Below, in pieces: positions 16,116-22,509 of a stretch of 22,872 bases of DNA. Position 1 is the stretch's first letter. The number at the start of each line of letters is the position of its first letter. This DNA is from an uncultured Muribaculaceae bacterium (lineage in GTDB: Bacteria > Bacteroidota > Bacteroidia > Bacteroidales > Muribaculaceae): the NCBI GenBank assembly GCA_910577465.1, contig CAJTMM010000032.1:1-22872 (forward strand), in the 5' to 3' direction. The translations under genes were made by a program, and so were the position numbers. Below the pieces are notes generated by a model. That model was not told the origin of the DNA, ran no database searches, and saw nothing but the letters and a program-made list of their open reading frames with translations.

Positions 16116-17639
16116 ATGAAAAAGTCTACAATTTGGTTTCTGACGATAATAATGGCTCTGACGTTTGCCGGTTTGCTTTATGTGCAGATAATGTACATGA
16201 AGAATATGGTGCGTATGCGTGATGACCAGTTCTCTGAGGGAGTGAAGAGAAGCCTTTATGCGGTGTCCACGGCTTTGGAGCAGGAAGAGGCCAAGCATTT
16301 TCTTGAGGAGGATGTGGCACAGATAGAATCGTCGGTATTGCCAAGTTACTCATCGAACGGAACAGATATAGGTGGGGTGAAGTATTCATTTACCACATCG
16401 GGTGGTGTGGTAGGTGACATAACATTGAAGGGTAATGTCAACGCTTTGGAACCTCAGATATCATCGGCGGCGGTGCAGGACCGTTACCGTTCGCTTCAGG
16501 AAACTTTGCGTACGCAGTACCTGTATCAGCGCAGTCTGCTCAATGAGGTGATACTGAATATTATAAGCCAATCGAGCAACCGCCCGATAACGGAGCGTGC
16601 GGATTCGGCTCAAGTGGCATCGTTGCTGCATACGGAGTTTGCCAACAATGGATTGAACCTGCCGTTTGAGTTCGCGGTGGTGAACCGTAACGGTGCCGTG
16701 GTGTATAAGTCGCAGGACTTCAATCCGGCTAAAACGGGACATAACAGTGTGTTTGTGCAGACATTGTTCCCGAGTGACGCCAAGAACCGCATGAATTATA
16801 TCAAGGTGTATTTCCCTGACAAGAAGGATTATATATTCCAGTCCATCAAATTCATGATACCTTCGTTTGTGTTCACGCTGATATTGCTGATTGTATTTGT
16901 CTACACCATAATACTTGCATTCCGCCAGAAGAAGCTCACGGAGATGAAGAATGATTTCATCAATAACATGACCCATGAGTTCAAGACTCCGATATCCACC
17001 ATATCGCTTGCGGCGCAGATGCTCAATGACAATTCGGTGAGAAAGTCGCCGAAGATGCTTGAACATATATCGACTGTGATCAATGATGAGACCAAGCGAC
17101 TGCGTTTTCAAGTGGAGAAGGTATTGCAGATGTCGATGTTTGACAGACAGAAGGCTACCCTGCGCCTGCAGGATGTGGATGCCAATGTGGCGATAGCAAA
17201 CATCGTGCATACGTTCAAACTCAAGGTTGAGAAATACGGTGGTGCGATATCGTCGAACCTTGATGCCGAGGATTCAATGGTGACGGTGGATGAGATGCAC
17301 TTTACCAACGTGATATTCAATTTGCTTGATAATGCCGTTAAATACCGCCGTGAGGATGAGCCGCTGCGGTTGCAGGTGTCGACCCGCAATCTGTCGGACA
17401 GCCGTCTTGAGATATCCATCAAGGACAATGGCATAGGCATACGCAAGGAGGATATAAAGAAGATATTCGATAAGTTTTTCCGCGTATCGACGGGCAACCG
17501 TCATGATGTGAAGGGTTTCGGATTGGGGCTGGCCTACGTGCACAAGATGGTGCGTGAGCTTCACGGAACCATAAGCGTGGAGAGCGAAGTAAATAAAGGA
17601 ACAAATTTTATATTAATATTACCACTAACTAAAAATTAA
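16116..17639 (+). CDS. rprX: Sensor histidine kinase, RprX-like
   Basis: The inner-membrane sensor of a two-component pair, 507 aa. TM1 is about 5-27 and TM2 about 245-270, bounding a periplasmic sensor region of about 215 residues. Then come the dimerisation/phosphoacceptor domain with His287 in MTHEFKTPIS and the ATPase domain. The ATPase boxes are N (402-406, NLLDN), G1 (437-441, DNGIG), F (KIFDKFF) and G2 (467-471, GFGLGLA). The response regulator starts 7 bases after its stop. The RprX name comes from the close RprY resemblance of the partner and the known rprXY pair of Bacteroides fragilis. The signal is unknown. Confidence 0.88.
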   Translation: MKKSTIWFLTIIMALTFAGLLYVQIMYMKNMVRMRDDQFSEGVKRSLYAVSTALEQEEAKHFLEEDVAQIESSVLPSYSSNGTDIGGVKYSFTTSGGVVGDITLKGNVNALEPQISSAAVQDRYRSLQETLRTQYLYQRSLLNEVILNIISQSSNRPITERADSAQVASLLHTEFANNGLNLPFEFAVVNRNGAVVYKSQDFNPAKTGHNSVFVQTLFPSDAKNRMNYIKVYFPDKKDYIFQSIKFMIPSFVFTLILLIVFVYTIILAFRQKKLTEMKNDFINNMTHEFKTPISTISLAAQMLNDNSVRKSPKMLEHISTVINDETKRLRFQVEKVLQMSMFDRQKATLRLQDVDANVAIANIVHTFKLKVEKYGGAISSNLDAEDSMVTVDEMHFTNVIFNLLDNAVKYRREDEPLRLQVSTRNLSDSRLEISIKDNGIGIRKEDIKKIFDKFFRVSTGNRHDVKGFGLGLAYVHKMVRELHGTISVESEVNKGTNFILILPLTKN

Positions 17640-17646
17640 GACGATT

Positions 17647-18357
17647 ATGGAAGAACGTTTGCGTATTCTATTATGCGAAGACGATGAGAACCTCGGCATG
17701 TTGCTGAGGGAATATCTTCAGGCAAAGGGCTTCAATGCCGACCTCTTCGCAGACGGTGAGAGTGGCTACAAGGCATTCCTCAAGGGCAAATACGATTTGT
17801 GTGTGCTCGACGTGATGATGCCTAAAAAGGACGGTTTCGCCCTTGCACAGGAAATCCGCACAGTGAATTCCGAAGTGCCTATTATTTTCCTTACGGCAAA
17901 GTCCATCAAGGAGGATATACTGGAAGGTTTCAAAATCGGTGCCGACGATTATATCACCAAGCCATTCTCCATGGAGGAGCTGGTGTTCCGTATTGAAGCG
18001 ATATTGCGTCGCGTTAAGGGAAAGAAGGGCAAGGAGATTACCATGTACCGCATAGGTAAGTTTACTTTCGATACCCAGAAGCAGGTGCTGATGGTGGATG
18101 ATAAGGTAACCAAACTTACCACCAAGGAATCGGAATTGCTGAGTCTGCTTTGCGCTCATGTCAATGAGATATTGGAGCGTAACTTTGCGCTCAAGACTAT
18201 CTGGATTGACGATAATTACTTCAATGCCCGCAGTATGGACGTGTATATCACAAAATTGCGTAAGCATCTTCGTGAAGACCCCTCAATCGAGATTATCAAT
18301 ATCCACGGCAAGGGCTATAAGCTGATTGCACCTGAGGTGGAAACTTCAGCCAAATAA
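17647..18357 (+). CDS. rprY: OmpR-type response regulator, RprY-like
   Basis: The 236-aa regulator has a receiver domain (about 5-120) with the acidic pair EDD (11-13), phosphoacceptor Asp55 in VLDVMMPKKDG, Thr83 and Lys105 in DDYITKPFS. A winged-helix DNA-binding domain (about 135-230) follows, with TTKESELLSLLC and RSMDVYITKLRKHL. The start (ILLCEDDENLGMLLREYLQAKG) closely matches what I recall of Bacteroides RprY. RprY in Porphyromonas gingivalis has been linked to redox/sodium metabolism and stress. It is translated from the same mRNA as the kinase and ends in a very strong terminator. The neighbouring nhaA would fit ion homeostasis, but no target can be read from this sequence. Confidence 0.9.
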   Translation: MEERLRILLCEDDENLGMLLREYLQAKGFNADLFADGESGYKAFLKGKYDLCVLDVMMPKKDGFALAQEIRTVNSEVPIIFLTAKSIKEDILEGFKIGADDYITKPFSMEELVFRIEAILRRVKGKKGKEITMYRIGKFTFDTQKQVLMVDDKVTKLTTKESELLSLLCAHVNEILERNFALKTIWIDDNYFNARSMDVYITKLRKHLREDPSIEIINIHGKGYKLIAPEVETSAK

Positions 18358-18375
18358 TATCCGAGGATATAACTT

Positions 18376-18423
18376 AAAAAGTCGTGCAGACGGCGGATAA
18401 AACCGTTGTCTGCACGACTTTTT
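18376..18423 (+). terminator. Intrinsic terminator of rprXY, probably bidirectional
   Basis: A 16-bp perfect outer stem (18376-18391 with 18408-18423) continues inward through CGG/CCG to an ATAAAA loop, with A- and T-runs at the two ends. It can stop transcription both ways between the convergent rprY and lipoprotein genes. Confidence 0.9.
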
Positions 18424-18452
18424 ATTGTTGCTGTAAATATTAGATACTGTTA

Positions 18453-18484
18453 ATGGATGTACACTATGTTGAGTGCATATCCAT
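18453..18484 (-). terminator. Possible hairpin terminator below the small lipoprotein gene
   Basis: ATGGATGTACAC (18453-18464) pairs with GTGCATATCCAT (18473-18484), with one mismatch and one wobble, starting 22 bases past the lipoprotein stop. It lacks a U-tract on the - strand. Confidence 0.4.
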
Positions 18485-18506
18485 GAAAAAATATTAGATG
18501 TTGTGC

Positions 18507-18683
18507 TTAGCGCGTTGCGTCATATATTTGTCGTAAGCCGCTACCAATTTGGTAACCACGTTCGTAACTATCATATGGACTTGTTGTAGAACTTGTAGTA
18601 CCACACGACGAAATTAGAATCATCCCAGTAATAGCAATAAATAATGCAATAATGGTATTGGCTTTTGATTGTTTCAGGTTCAT
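18507..18683 (-). CDS. Small lipoprotein (58 aa), function unknown
   Basis: This short gene encodes MNLKQSKANTIIALFIAITG followed by MILISSCGTTSSTTS. The pattern is a positively charged N-terminus, a hydrophobic stretch and a lipobox ISSC (Cys27), hence a membrane-anchored lipoprotein with about 32 mature residues. The tail has GYQIGSGLRQIYDATR, with GxxxG-like spacing that could form a short helix. It begins 15 bases after the stop of the zinc-knuckle gene, so the two are probably co-transcribed. I do not recognise a family. The lipobox, tight spacing and intact frame support a real gene. Confidence 0.72.
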   Translation of the reverse strand: MNLKQSKANTIIALFIAITGMILISSCGTTSSTTSPYDSYERGYQIGSGLRQIYDATR

Positions 18684-18698
18684 AATTGATTGTTGTTT

Positions 18699-19313
18699 TT
18701 AATCTTTAACGTATACATATCCTTCTCCACGACATGTTGAACAATCGACTTTTAGGCGTGCGTATCCTCCACAATTTTTACATGCATAGCTTCCATAACC
18801 ATTGCATTGAGTGCAGGAAATACTCGTGTTGCCATTTCCACCGCACGTTGTGCAAGTAGAGCTAACACTATGTGTTCCGGAATATCCGGATGCACCGCAT
18901 TGGCGACAAGCGACATTTATATAATTGTCGAGTTGTCCACTCCCATTGCATCGGTTGCAGTTAACATATTGTATATTCCCTCCACGGGTCTTCATGGGGC
19001 GTTTCCCACCTCGACAAGTACATGAGGTGGGTCTGTTTTCACTAAAATATTTGCGCCCTCCACAATTGGAACAGACTGTCTTTTCCTGTCTTGTTGAGAC
19101 CCCACTGCCATTACAAGCAGAACAACGGGATGTTTTTGAACCACGGCCATTACAGTTTGTGCAAAAAATCGCACCATTATGACAGTAGGTGCAATTTTCT
19201 ATACTGCTGCGTGAGCCATGACAAGATGGACATACAACCTTAGACTGAGCATGTATTTGTTGTGTGGAGAGTGGTATTAGTATTGCAAATAAGGCAAGTA
19301 ATCGATAAAGCAT
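18699..19313 (-). CDS. Secreted cysteine-rich protein built of DnaJ-like zinc knuckles
   Basis: The 204-aa product begins with a signal peptide (1-22, cleavage after IHA). Almost the whole mature chain consists of cysteine knuckles: eleven CxxC pairs and one CxC pair (24 cysteines). Many have the CxxCxGxG form of the DnaJ zinc domain (CSACNGSG, CNRCNGSG, CTTCGGNG, CSTCRGEG). There is no J domain and no other DnaJ region, so it is not a co-chaperone fragment in the ordinary sense. Such modules bind zinc and sometimes unfolded proteins; export to the periplasm is unusual and raises the alternative of disulfides. It lies between the 114-aa secreted protein and the lipoprotein, in AT-richer DNA. 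I cannot assign a function. Confidence 0.85.
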   Translation of the reverse strand: MLYRLLALFAILIPLSTQQIHAQSKVVCPSCHGSRSSIENCTYCHNGAIFCTNCNGRGSKTSRCSACNGSGVSTRQEKTVCSNCGGRKYFSENRPTSCTCRGGKRPMKTRGGNIQYVNCNRCNGSGQLDNYINVACRQCGASGYSGTHSVSSTCTTCGGNGNTSISCTQCNGYGSYACKNCGGYARLKVDCSTCRGEGYVYVKD

Positions 19314-19354
19314 GTATTGATTTTTATAGATGAAGAGATATGGGATAAGTTAAG

Positions 19355-19389
19355 GGCTGCATCGTAATAGACTTTTTACGATGCAGTCC
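19355..19389 (-). terminator. Hairpin between the 114-aa gene and the zinc-knuckle gene
   Basis: GGCTGCATCGTAA (19355-19367) pairs with TTACGATGCAGTCC (19376-19389) with one bulged base, starting 20 bases past the 114-aa gene's stop. The U-tract is absent, so it may be a partial terminator or a processing site that sets the ratio of upstream to downstream message. Confidence 0.55.
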
Positions 19390-19408
19390 GAAAATTTAAT
19401 ATGAGGAA

Positions 19409-19753
19409 TTAATTCTTCTTTGAATAAGTAGTCCCGTTATAGTAAAGAGTACGACCATTAGGGTAGATTGTAATGGATTCTCCGTCCCCAAAAGTTAGAG
19501 CATAGTTTCCATGCGGATCCTTCTGTGCGTTGAAACTGTATTCTCTCATCTGCCCGCCGATTACGATTCTCAACCATGTGCTTTCGATTTTAATGAAATT
19601 ATAACCATTGAAAAATGTGCCTGTAGGGACAGATACGGAAGAGCTATAGGATTCAGCTGTAGAATTGTTAGTTGATGTAGTTGCTGATTCACTGGCGATG
19701 CATACGGATATTCCTAATAACATGGCACAAGCTATTGTCACAAATTTTTTCAT
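19409..19753 (-). CDS. Small secreted protein of unknown function (114 aa)
   Basis: The protein has a typical signal peptide (1-21, MKKFVTIACAMLLGISVCIA), a Ser/Thr-rich linker (22-45) and a compact, probably all-beta domain (46-114). The domain has alternating strands such as YALTFGDGESITIYPNGRTL and a basic C-terminus. I recognise no family. It has no cysteine after the signal peptide. Its start lies about 48 bases below the terminator of the structured RNA at 19801-20008, with no promoter box visible between. Its expression therefore may depend on read-through of that terminator. Downstream are the zinc-knuckle and lipoprotein genes on the same strand. Confidence 0.78.
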   Translation of the reverse strand: MKKFVTIACAMLLGISVCIASESATTSTNNSTAESYSSSVSVPTGTFFNGYNFIKIESTWLRIVIGGQMREYSFNAQKDPHGNYALTFGDGESITIYPNGRTLYYNGTTYSKKN

Positions 19754-19800
19754 TGCATTGAATGTTTCTTTGTTGCACCAGCCCTGTGCAGATATGTACT

Positions 19801-19832
19801 AAAAGAAAGCGTGGACTGCTATGCCACGCCTT
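19801..19832 (-). terminator. Intrinsic terminator of the structured RNA
   Basis: On the - strand GCGTGG (19824-19829) pairs with CCACGC (19809-19814) over a nine-base loop, extended by one G-U and two A-U pairs. TTTCTTTT follows. Confidence 0.8.
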
Positions 19833-20008
19833 AATTGGAGGTTCTGGAATACCTATTAGACAGATGTGGTTAGTAGACCACGCTATATAGCGCGGAAACT
19901 ACTATGCAATCATCTTTGTCTAATTGTAAATTTTCCAGATTTCCAATTACAAGATAAGCATAGACGCTTCTTTTTTTCTATGTCTTTGCAATGGTGGCCA
20001 CCTATTGC
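19801..20008 (-). ncRNA. Structured RNA of about 208 nt: small RNA or terminator-controlled leader
   Basis: A promoter at 20013-20042 should start a - strand transcript near 20008. It opens with a hairpin (19988-20008, GCAAT-a-GGTGG/CCACC-ATTGC). It then folds as a long rod with paired segments, in + coordinates: 19833-19839/19942-19948, 19843-19849/19933-19939, 19855-19862/19917-19924, 19863-19866/19911-19914, 19871-19876/19899-19904. The apical hairpin is CGCTATATAGCG (19881-19892). It ends in a terminator with U-tract (19801-19832). The helices were found by eye and are mostly perfect. I recognise no Rfam class; tmRNA, SRP RNA and RNase P motifs are absent. 6S RNA is a remote alternative, but the ends do not form one closing stem. 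Because the 114-aa gene starts 48 bases downstream, it may be its regulatory leader. Confidence 0.65.
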
Positions 20009-20012
20009 GCTG

Positions 20013-20042
20013 CAAATTTAATAATAATTTGTTTTATGACAA
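20013..20042 (-). promoter_or_regulatory. Promoter of the structured RNA / 114-aa gene
   Basis: The - strand reads TTG (20040-20042), a 19-base spacer and TAAATTTG (20013-20020), an exact Bacteroidetes-type promoter. Confidence 0.75.
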
Positions 20043-20064
20043 TATCTTATCAAAAATATTGTCA
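20037..20064. promoter_or_regulatory. Operator-like dyad over the -33 box
   Basis: TGACAATAT (20037-20045) and ATATTGTCA (20056-20064) are perfect 9-bp inverted arms separated by ten bases. The left arm contains the -33 TTG of the promoter, so a dimeric regulator bound here would be expected to block or recruit polymerase. Confidence 0.5.
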
Positions 20065-20124
20065 ATTTAATGATTTTAATAGGTAACGGTTAATTAATGT
20101 GTTGGTTGGATTGATTGTTGGAAC

Positions 20125-20163
20125 AAAAAAAGATGCGCCATCAAGGGGGGCTTGATGGCGCAT
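20125..20163 (-). terminator. Intrinsic terminator of the META-domain gene
   Basis: A perfect 13-bp stem (20133-20145 with 20151-20163) with a five-base loop is followed on the - strand by a long T-run (20125-20131, after one C). A second small hairpin, TTCCCC/GGGGAA, lies between it and the stop codon. Confidence 0.9.
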
Positions 20164-20200
20164 GGTGGGGGGATTCCCCGCTTGATGGGGAAGGGTGGGA

Positions 20201-21055
20201 TTATTTGAGGTTGATTTTGGAGAGGGTGATTACGGTTTGTCCGGCGGCGTCTTTGAGTTGGGCGGTGTCGGCGTTGTTGCCGGGGATGACGGTCTCAACT
20301 TTTGCCAACGCAGCAAGGAGTTCCTGCTCGGTGGCTATGTCGGGGCATGTCATACGGGTAGTGGCGAGATTGGAGAAGCTCATGGCGTTCTGCTTGTCGA
20401 AATTGACGGAGATAGAGCCGTTGAGGGTGTTGCACCCAACGTTGCCATGAATCTTCTGCTCGGGGATGTCGATTACCAACAGGAGGTCATCGGCCGATTT
20501 AGCTTCCTTGCCATTGATGGTTTCCACTTTCCAGGCGCCGTTGATGAAGCTGATGTCGCATTTGCGTAGTACCATGGTGTTCTGTCCGGCTTCGTTCTTG
20601 AAGTAAAGGAGATAGTCCTGGGCTACTTTTTCAATGGCGTAATTGTGTACGGAATTCAGCGCGAGGGTTATGCCCATCTCGTAAGGTGCGTCATGGCACA
20701 TGCGCATGGTGGAGATGAATTCGTTGATGCGTTGCATCTTTCCGCCGGGAGTTACGGCATAGGCGCCATTGATGTAGTTGCATCCGTCGTTGGCATAGCA
20801 ACGGACTTCGAACGGGTTGGATGTCTCGCGGTCGAATATCACATACGGGCGGTTTTCGCCTGTCACGGCTTTACCTCCGACATCGGCTACTGTCCATTCG
20901 CCGAAAAGAACTTGATTTATCACGCCTTCAGTCTGGTTAAGGGTCTCTGTTTTTACAACACCGGCATTGTTGACTGCCACTTGTTTATTGGAATTACAGG
21001 CAGCAGCCGTAAGCATTACGGCACCGGCAGTCATGAGAATGGAAATATTTTTCAT
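20201..21055 (-). CDS. Lipoprotein with two META (HslJ-like) domains
   Basis: The 284-aa protein has a lipoprotein signal (MLTAAAC, Cys20) and two tandem META domains, about 48-165 and 166-284. Each carries the family hallmark GCN-xx-NG (GCNYINGAY, GCNTLNGSI) and a later R-M-x-C motif (TMRMCHD, TTRMTCPD). META/HslJ proteins are envelope proteins linked in E. coli to heat shock and novobiocin resistance; the molecular function is unclear. Two-domain versions are common in Bacteroidetes. It is anchored to a membrane through the lipid. It is transcribed alone and divergently from the chromate-transporter pair. A possible -7 box TACCTTTG lies at 21144-21151, without a good -33. Confidence 0.88.
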   Translation of the reverse strand: MKNISILMTAGAVMLTAAACNSNKQVAVNNAGVVKTETLNQTEGVINQVLFGEWTVADVGGKAVTGENRPYVIFDRETSNPFEVRCYANDGCNYINGAYAVTPGGKMQRINEFISTMRMCHDAPYEMGITLALNSVHNYAIEKVAQDYLLYFKNEAGQNTMVLRKCDISFINGAWKVETINGKEAKSADDLLLVIDIPEQKIHGNVGCNTLNGSISVNFDKQNAMSFSNLATTRMTCPDIATEQELLAALAKVETVIPGNNADTAQLKDAAGQTVITLSKINLK

Positions 21056-21194
21056 ACTTAAATATTTGGTTTCGTTTATAATAATATAAGGTTTGCCACG
21101 GCAAATTGTTCAGCGTTATTCAATGCCGAGGGATAAGTGGCTGCAAAGGTATGAAAATAAAGTGAATTAATATTAGGCGGGGATTAAAAATTGG

Positions 21195-21226
21195 TTTGGC
21201 TGGGGCGGGGGAATTGAGTAATTTTG
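21195..21226 (+). promoter_or_regulatory. Promoter of the chromate-transporter pair
   Basis: TTTG (21195-21198), a 20-base spacer and TAATTTTG (21219-21226) give a full consensus match with a leader of about 67 bases. Confidence 0.75.
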
Positions 21227-21299
21227 TGGGCGTTTATTGAGGTATGCCGGATTGGATGCATACTTTTGGCAATAGGTTCTGATAAATAGGATAGAAAAG

Positions 21300-21890
21300 A
21301 TGCTGTTGAAACTATTCGTTACGTTTTTTAAAATAGGAGCCTTCACGTTCGGTGGCGGTTGGGCCATGATATCCATTATAGAGAAGGAGATTGTGGACAA
21401 GAATCATTGGCTGGAGCGTGAGGAGTTTCTGGATCTGCTGGCGGTGGCTCAGTCGCTGCCGGGGATATTGGCAGTGAATATATCGGTGGCTGTGGGTGAT
21501 AAGCTGCGCGGGGTGAAGGGCAGCATGGTGTCGGCGTTGGGCACGATAATGCCGTCGTTTCTGATGATACTTGCCATAGCCATATTCCTGACTCCTGAGA
21601 CAATAAAGAATAATGCCACGCTGACGAGTATATTCAAGGGGATACGTCCGGCTGTGGTGGCACTGATAGTGGCTCCTGTGATTTCGGCAGCGAAGTCGGC
21701 AAAACTCAACAGATACACTGTGATGATACCCGTAGCGGTTGCGTTGCTTATATGGTCGAAGTGGGCGTATGTGTCCAATCCGATACTGTATATACTGCTC
21801 GGCGGTGTGTGCGGGTACATATATTTCAAGCATACACAGCTTAAAACCGCAGAACAAGCAGATGGCAGAAAGGAGGGGGATGAACGATGA
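21300..21890 (+). CDS. Chromate transporter family, short subunit 1
   Basis: This 196-aa membrane protein is a half-size (short-chain) CHR family member. It has the N-terminal motif FFKIGAFTFGGGWAMISIIE, the AQSLPGILAVNISVAVG segment that aligns with the second family motif, and about five or six hydrophobic helices. CHR proteins are reported to export chromate, or may exchange other anions. Short subunits occur as pairs that work together. Its stop overlaps the ATG of the second subunit (ATGA). The hydrophilic C-terminus (about 183-196) carries the Shine-Dalgarno site of the next gene. The physiological substrate in a gut-type anaerobe may not be chromate. Confidence 0.9.
   Translation: MLLKLFVTFFKIGAFTFGGGWAMISIIEKEIVDKNHWLEREEFLDLLAVAQSLPGILAVNISVAVGDKLRGVKGSMVSALGTIMPSFLMILAIAIFLTPETIKNNATLTSIFKGIRPAVVALIVAPVISAAKSAKLNRYTVMIPVAVALLIWSKWAYVSNPILYILLGGVCGYIYFKHTQLKTAEQADGRKEGDER
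21871..21879 (+). promoter_or_regulatory. Strong Shine-Dalgarno site for subunit 2
   Basis: AGGAGGGGG lies 7 bases before the ATG at 21887. Most genes in this window have no such site, so it supports this start and translational coupling through the ATGA overlap. Confidence 0.75.
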
Positions 21891-22459
21891 TATATCTAAA
21901 ACTTATATGGGCTTATCTGAAGATAGGGTTATTCGGGTTCGGCGGCGGCTATGCCATGCTGTCATTGATAGAGCGCATAATAGTGGGTTCGGGGTGGATC
22001 AGCGAGCAGATGTTTACTGATATAGTGGCGATATCGCAGATGACTCCGGGTCCGATAGGCATAAATTCGGCTACGTATATAGGGTATGTGGCTCCGGGTG
22101 TGTCGAATCCGATATTTGCCAATCCGATTTACGGCATATTAGGGTCGCTTCTCTGTACGCTGGTGGTGGTGGTGCCGTCGTATATACTCACGCTTTACAC
22201 AAGTCACTTCATAAGCCGGCACAAGGAGAGCGCGATAGTGAAAGGGGTGTTCATGGGATTACGTCCGGTAGTGGTGGGGCTTATCGCATCGGCGGCGTTG
22301 CTGCTCATGAACGGTGCCAATTTCGGTACTGAAACCATGGAGGTGGTGTGGAGCATCATTATCTGTGTGGCGGCGTTCGTGTTGTTGTTTTTTGTGAAAC
22401 TGCACCCGATACTTGTGATAGTGCTTGCCGGGATTGCCGGATTTGTCATATATTATTAA
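21887..22459 (+). CDS. Chromate transporter family, short subunit 2
   Basis: The 190-aa partner of the preceding subunit is another short-chain CHR protein. It starts MIYLKLIWAYLKIGLFGFGG and has the family motifs FGFGGGYAMLSLIE and ISQMTPGPIGINSATYIGY, followed by about five hydrophobic helices ending in IAGFVIYY. The second motif here (MTPGPIGIN) is closer to the CHR consensus than that of subunit 1 (SLPGILAVN), so the halves are not equivalent. That fits an antiparallel heterodimer of two specialised halves. It overlaps the first gene by four bases. folC starts 50 bases later, possibly co-transcribed since no clear terminator separates them. Confidence 0.9.
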   Translation: MIYLKLIWAYLKIGLFGFGGGYAMLSLIERIIVGSGWISEQMFTDIVAISQMTPGPIGINSATYIGYVAPGVSNPIFANPIYGILGSLLCTLVVVVPSYILTLYTSHFISRHKESAIVKGVFMGLRPVVVGLIASAALLLMNGANFGTETMEVVWSIIICVAAFVLLFFVKLHPILVIVLAGIAGFVIYY

Positions 22460-22509
22460 TGGTATGTGAGCCATAGCGTAAGCAGGGCTTAAATATATTT
22501 TAAAGAGCG

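Larger units (their letters stand above)
19754..20200. other. Gene-free region with promoter, dyad, structured RNA and two hairpins
   Basis: No protein gene is supported in these 447 bases. On the - strand they carry a hairpin next to the 114-aa gene (TGCAC/GTGCA, 19775-19791), a structured RNA with its own terminator (19801-20008), a promoter (20013-20042) and an overlapping dyad (20037-20064). The terminator of the META-domain gene is at 20125-20163. About 60 bases (20065-20124) are AT-rich without recognised signals. Confidence 0.7.

Noticed and set aside
19801..20008. 6S RNA as identity of the structured RNA
   Set aside because: The rod with internal loops is suggestive, but the two ends form separate hairpins rather than one closing stem, and no conserved 6S sequence is recognised. 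Kept only as a remote alternative.
19801..20064. Retron non-coding RNA
   Set aside because: No reverse transcriptase gene is in the neighbourhood, and the flanking repeats typical of msr/msd are not evident.
20146..20190. Direct repeat GCTTGATGG (20150-20158 and 20176-20184) as a mobile-element end
   Set aside because: It consists of short repeats inside and beside terminator hairpins of the META gene, with no transposase or flanking duplication.
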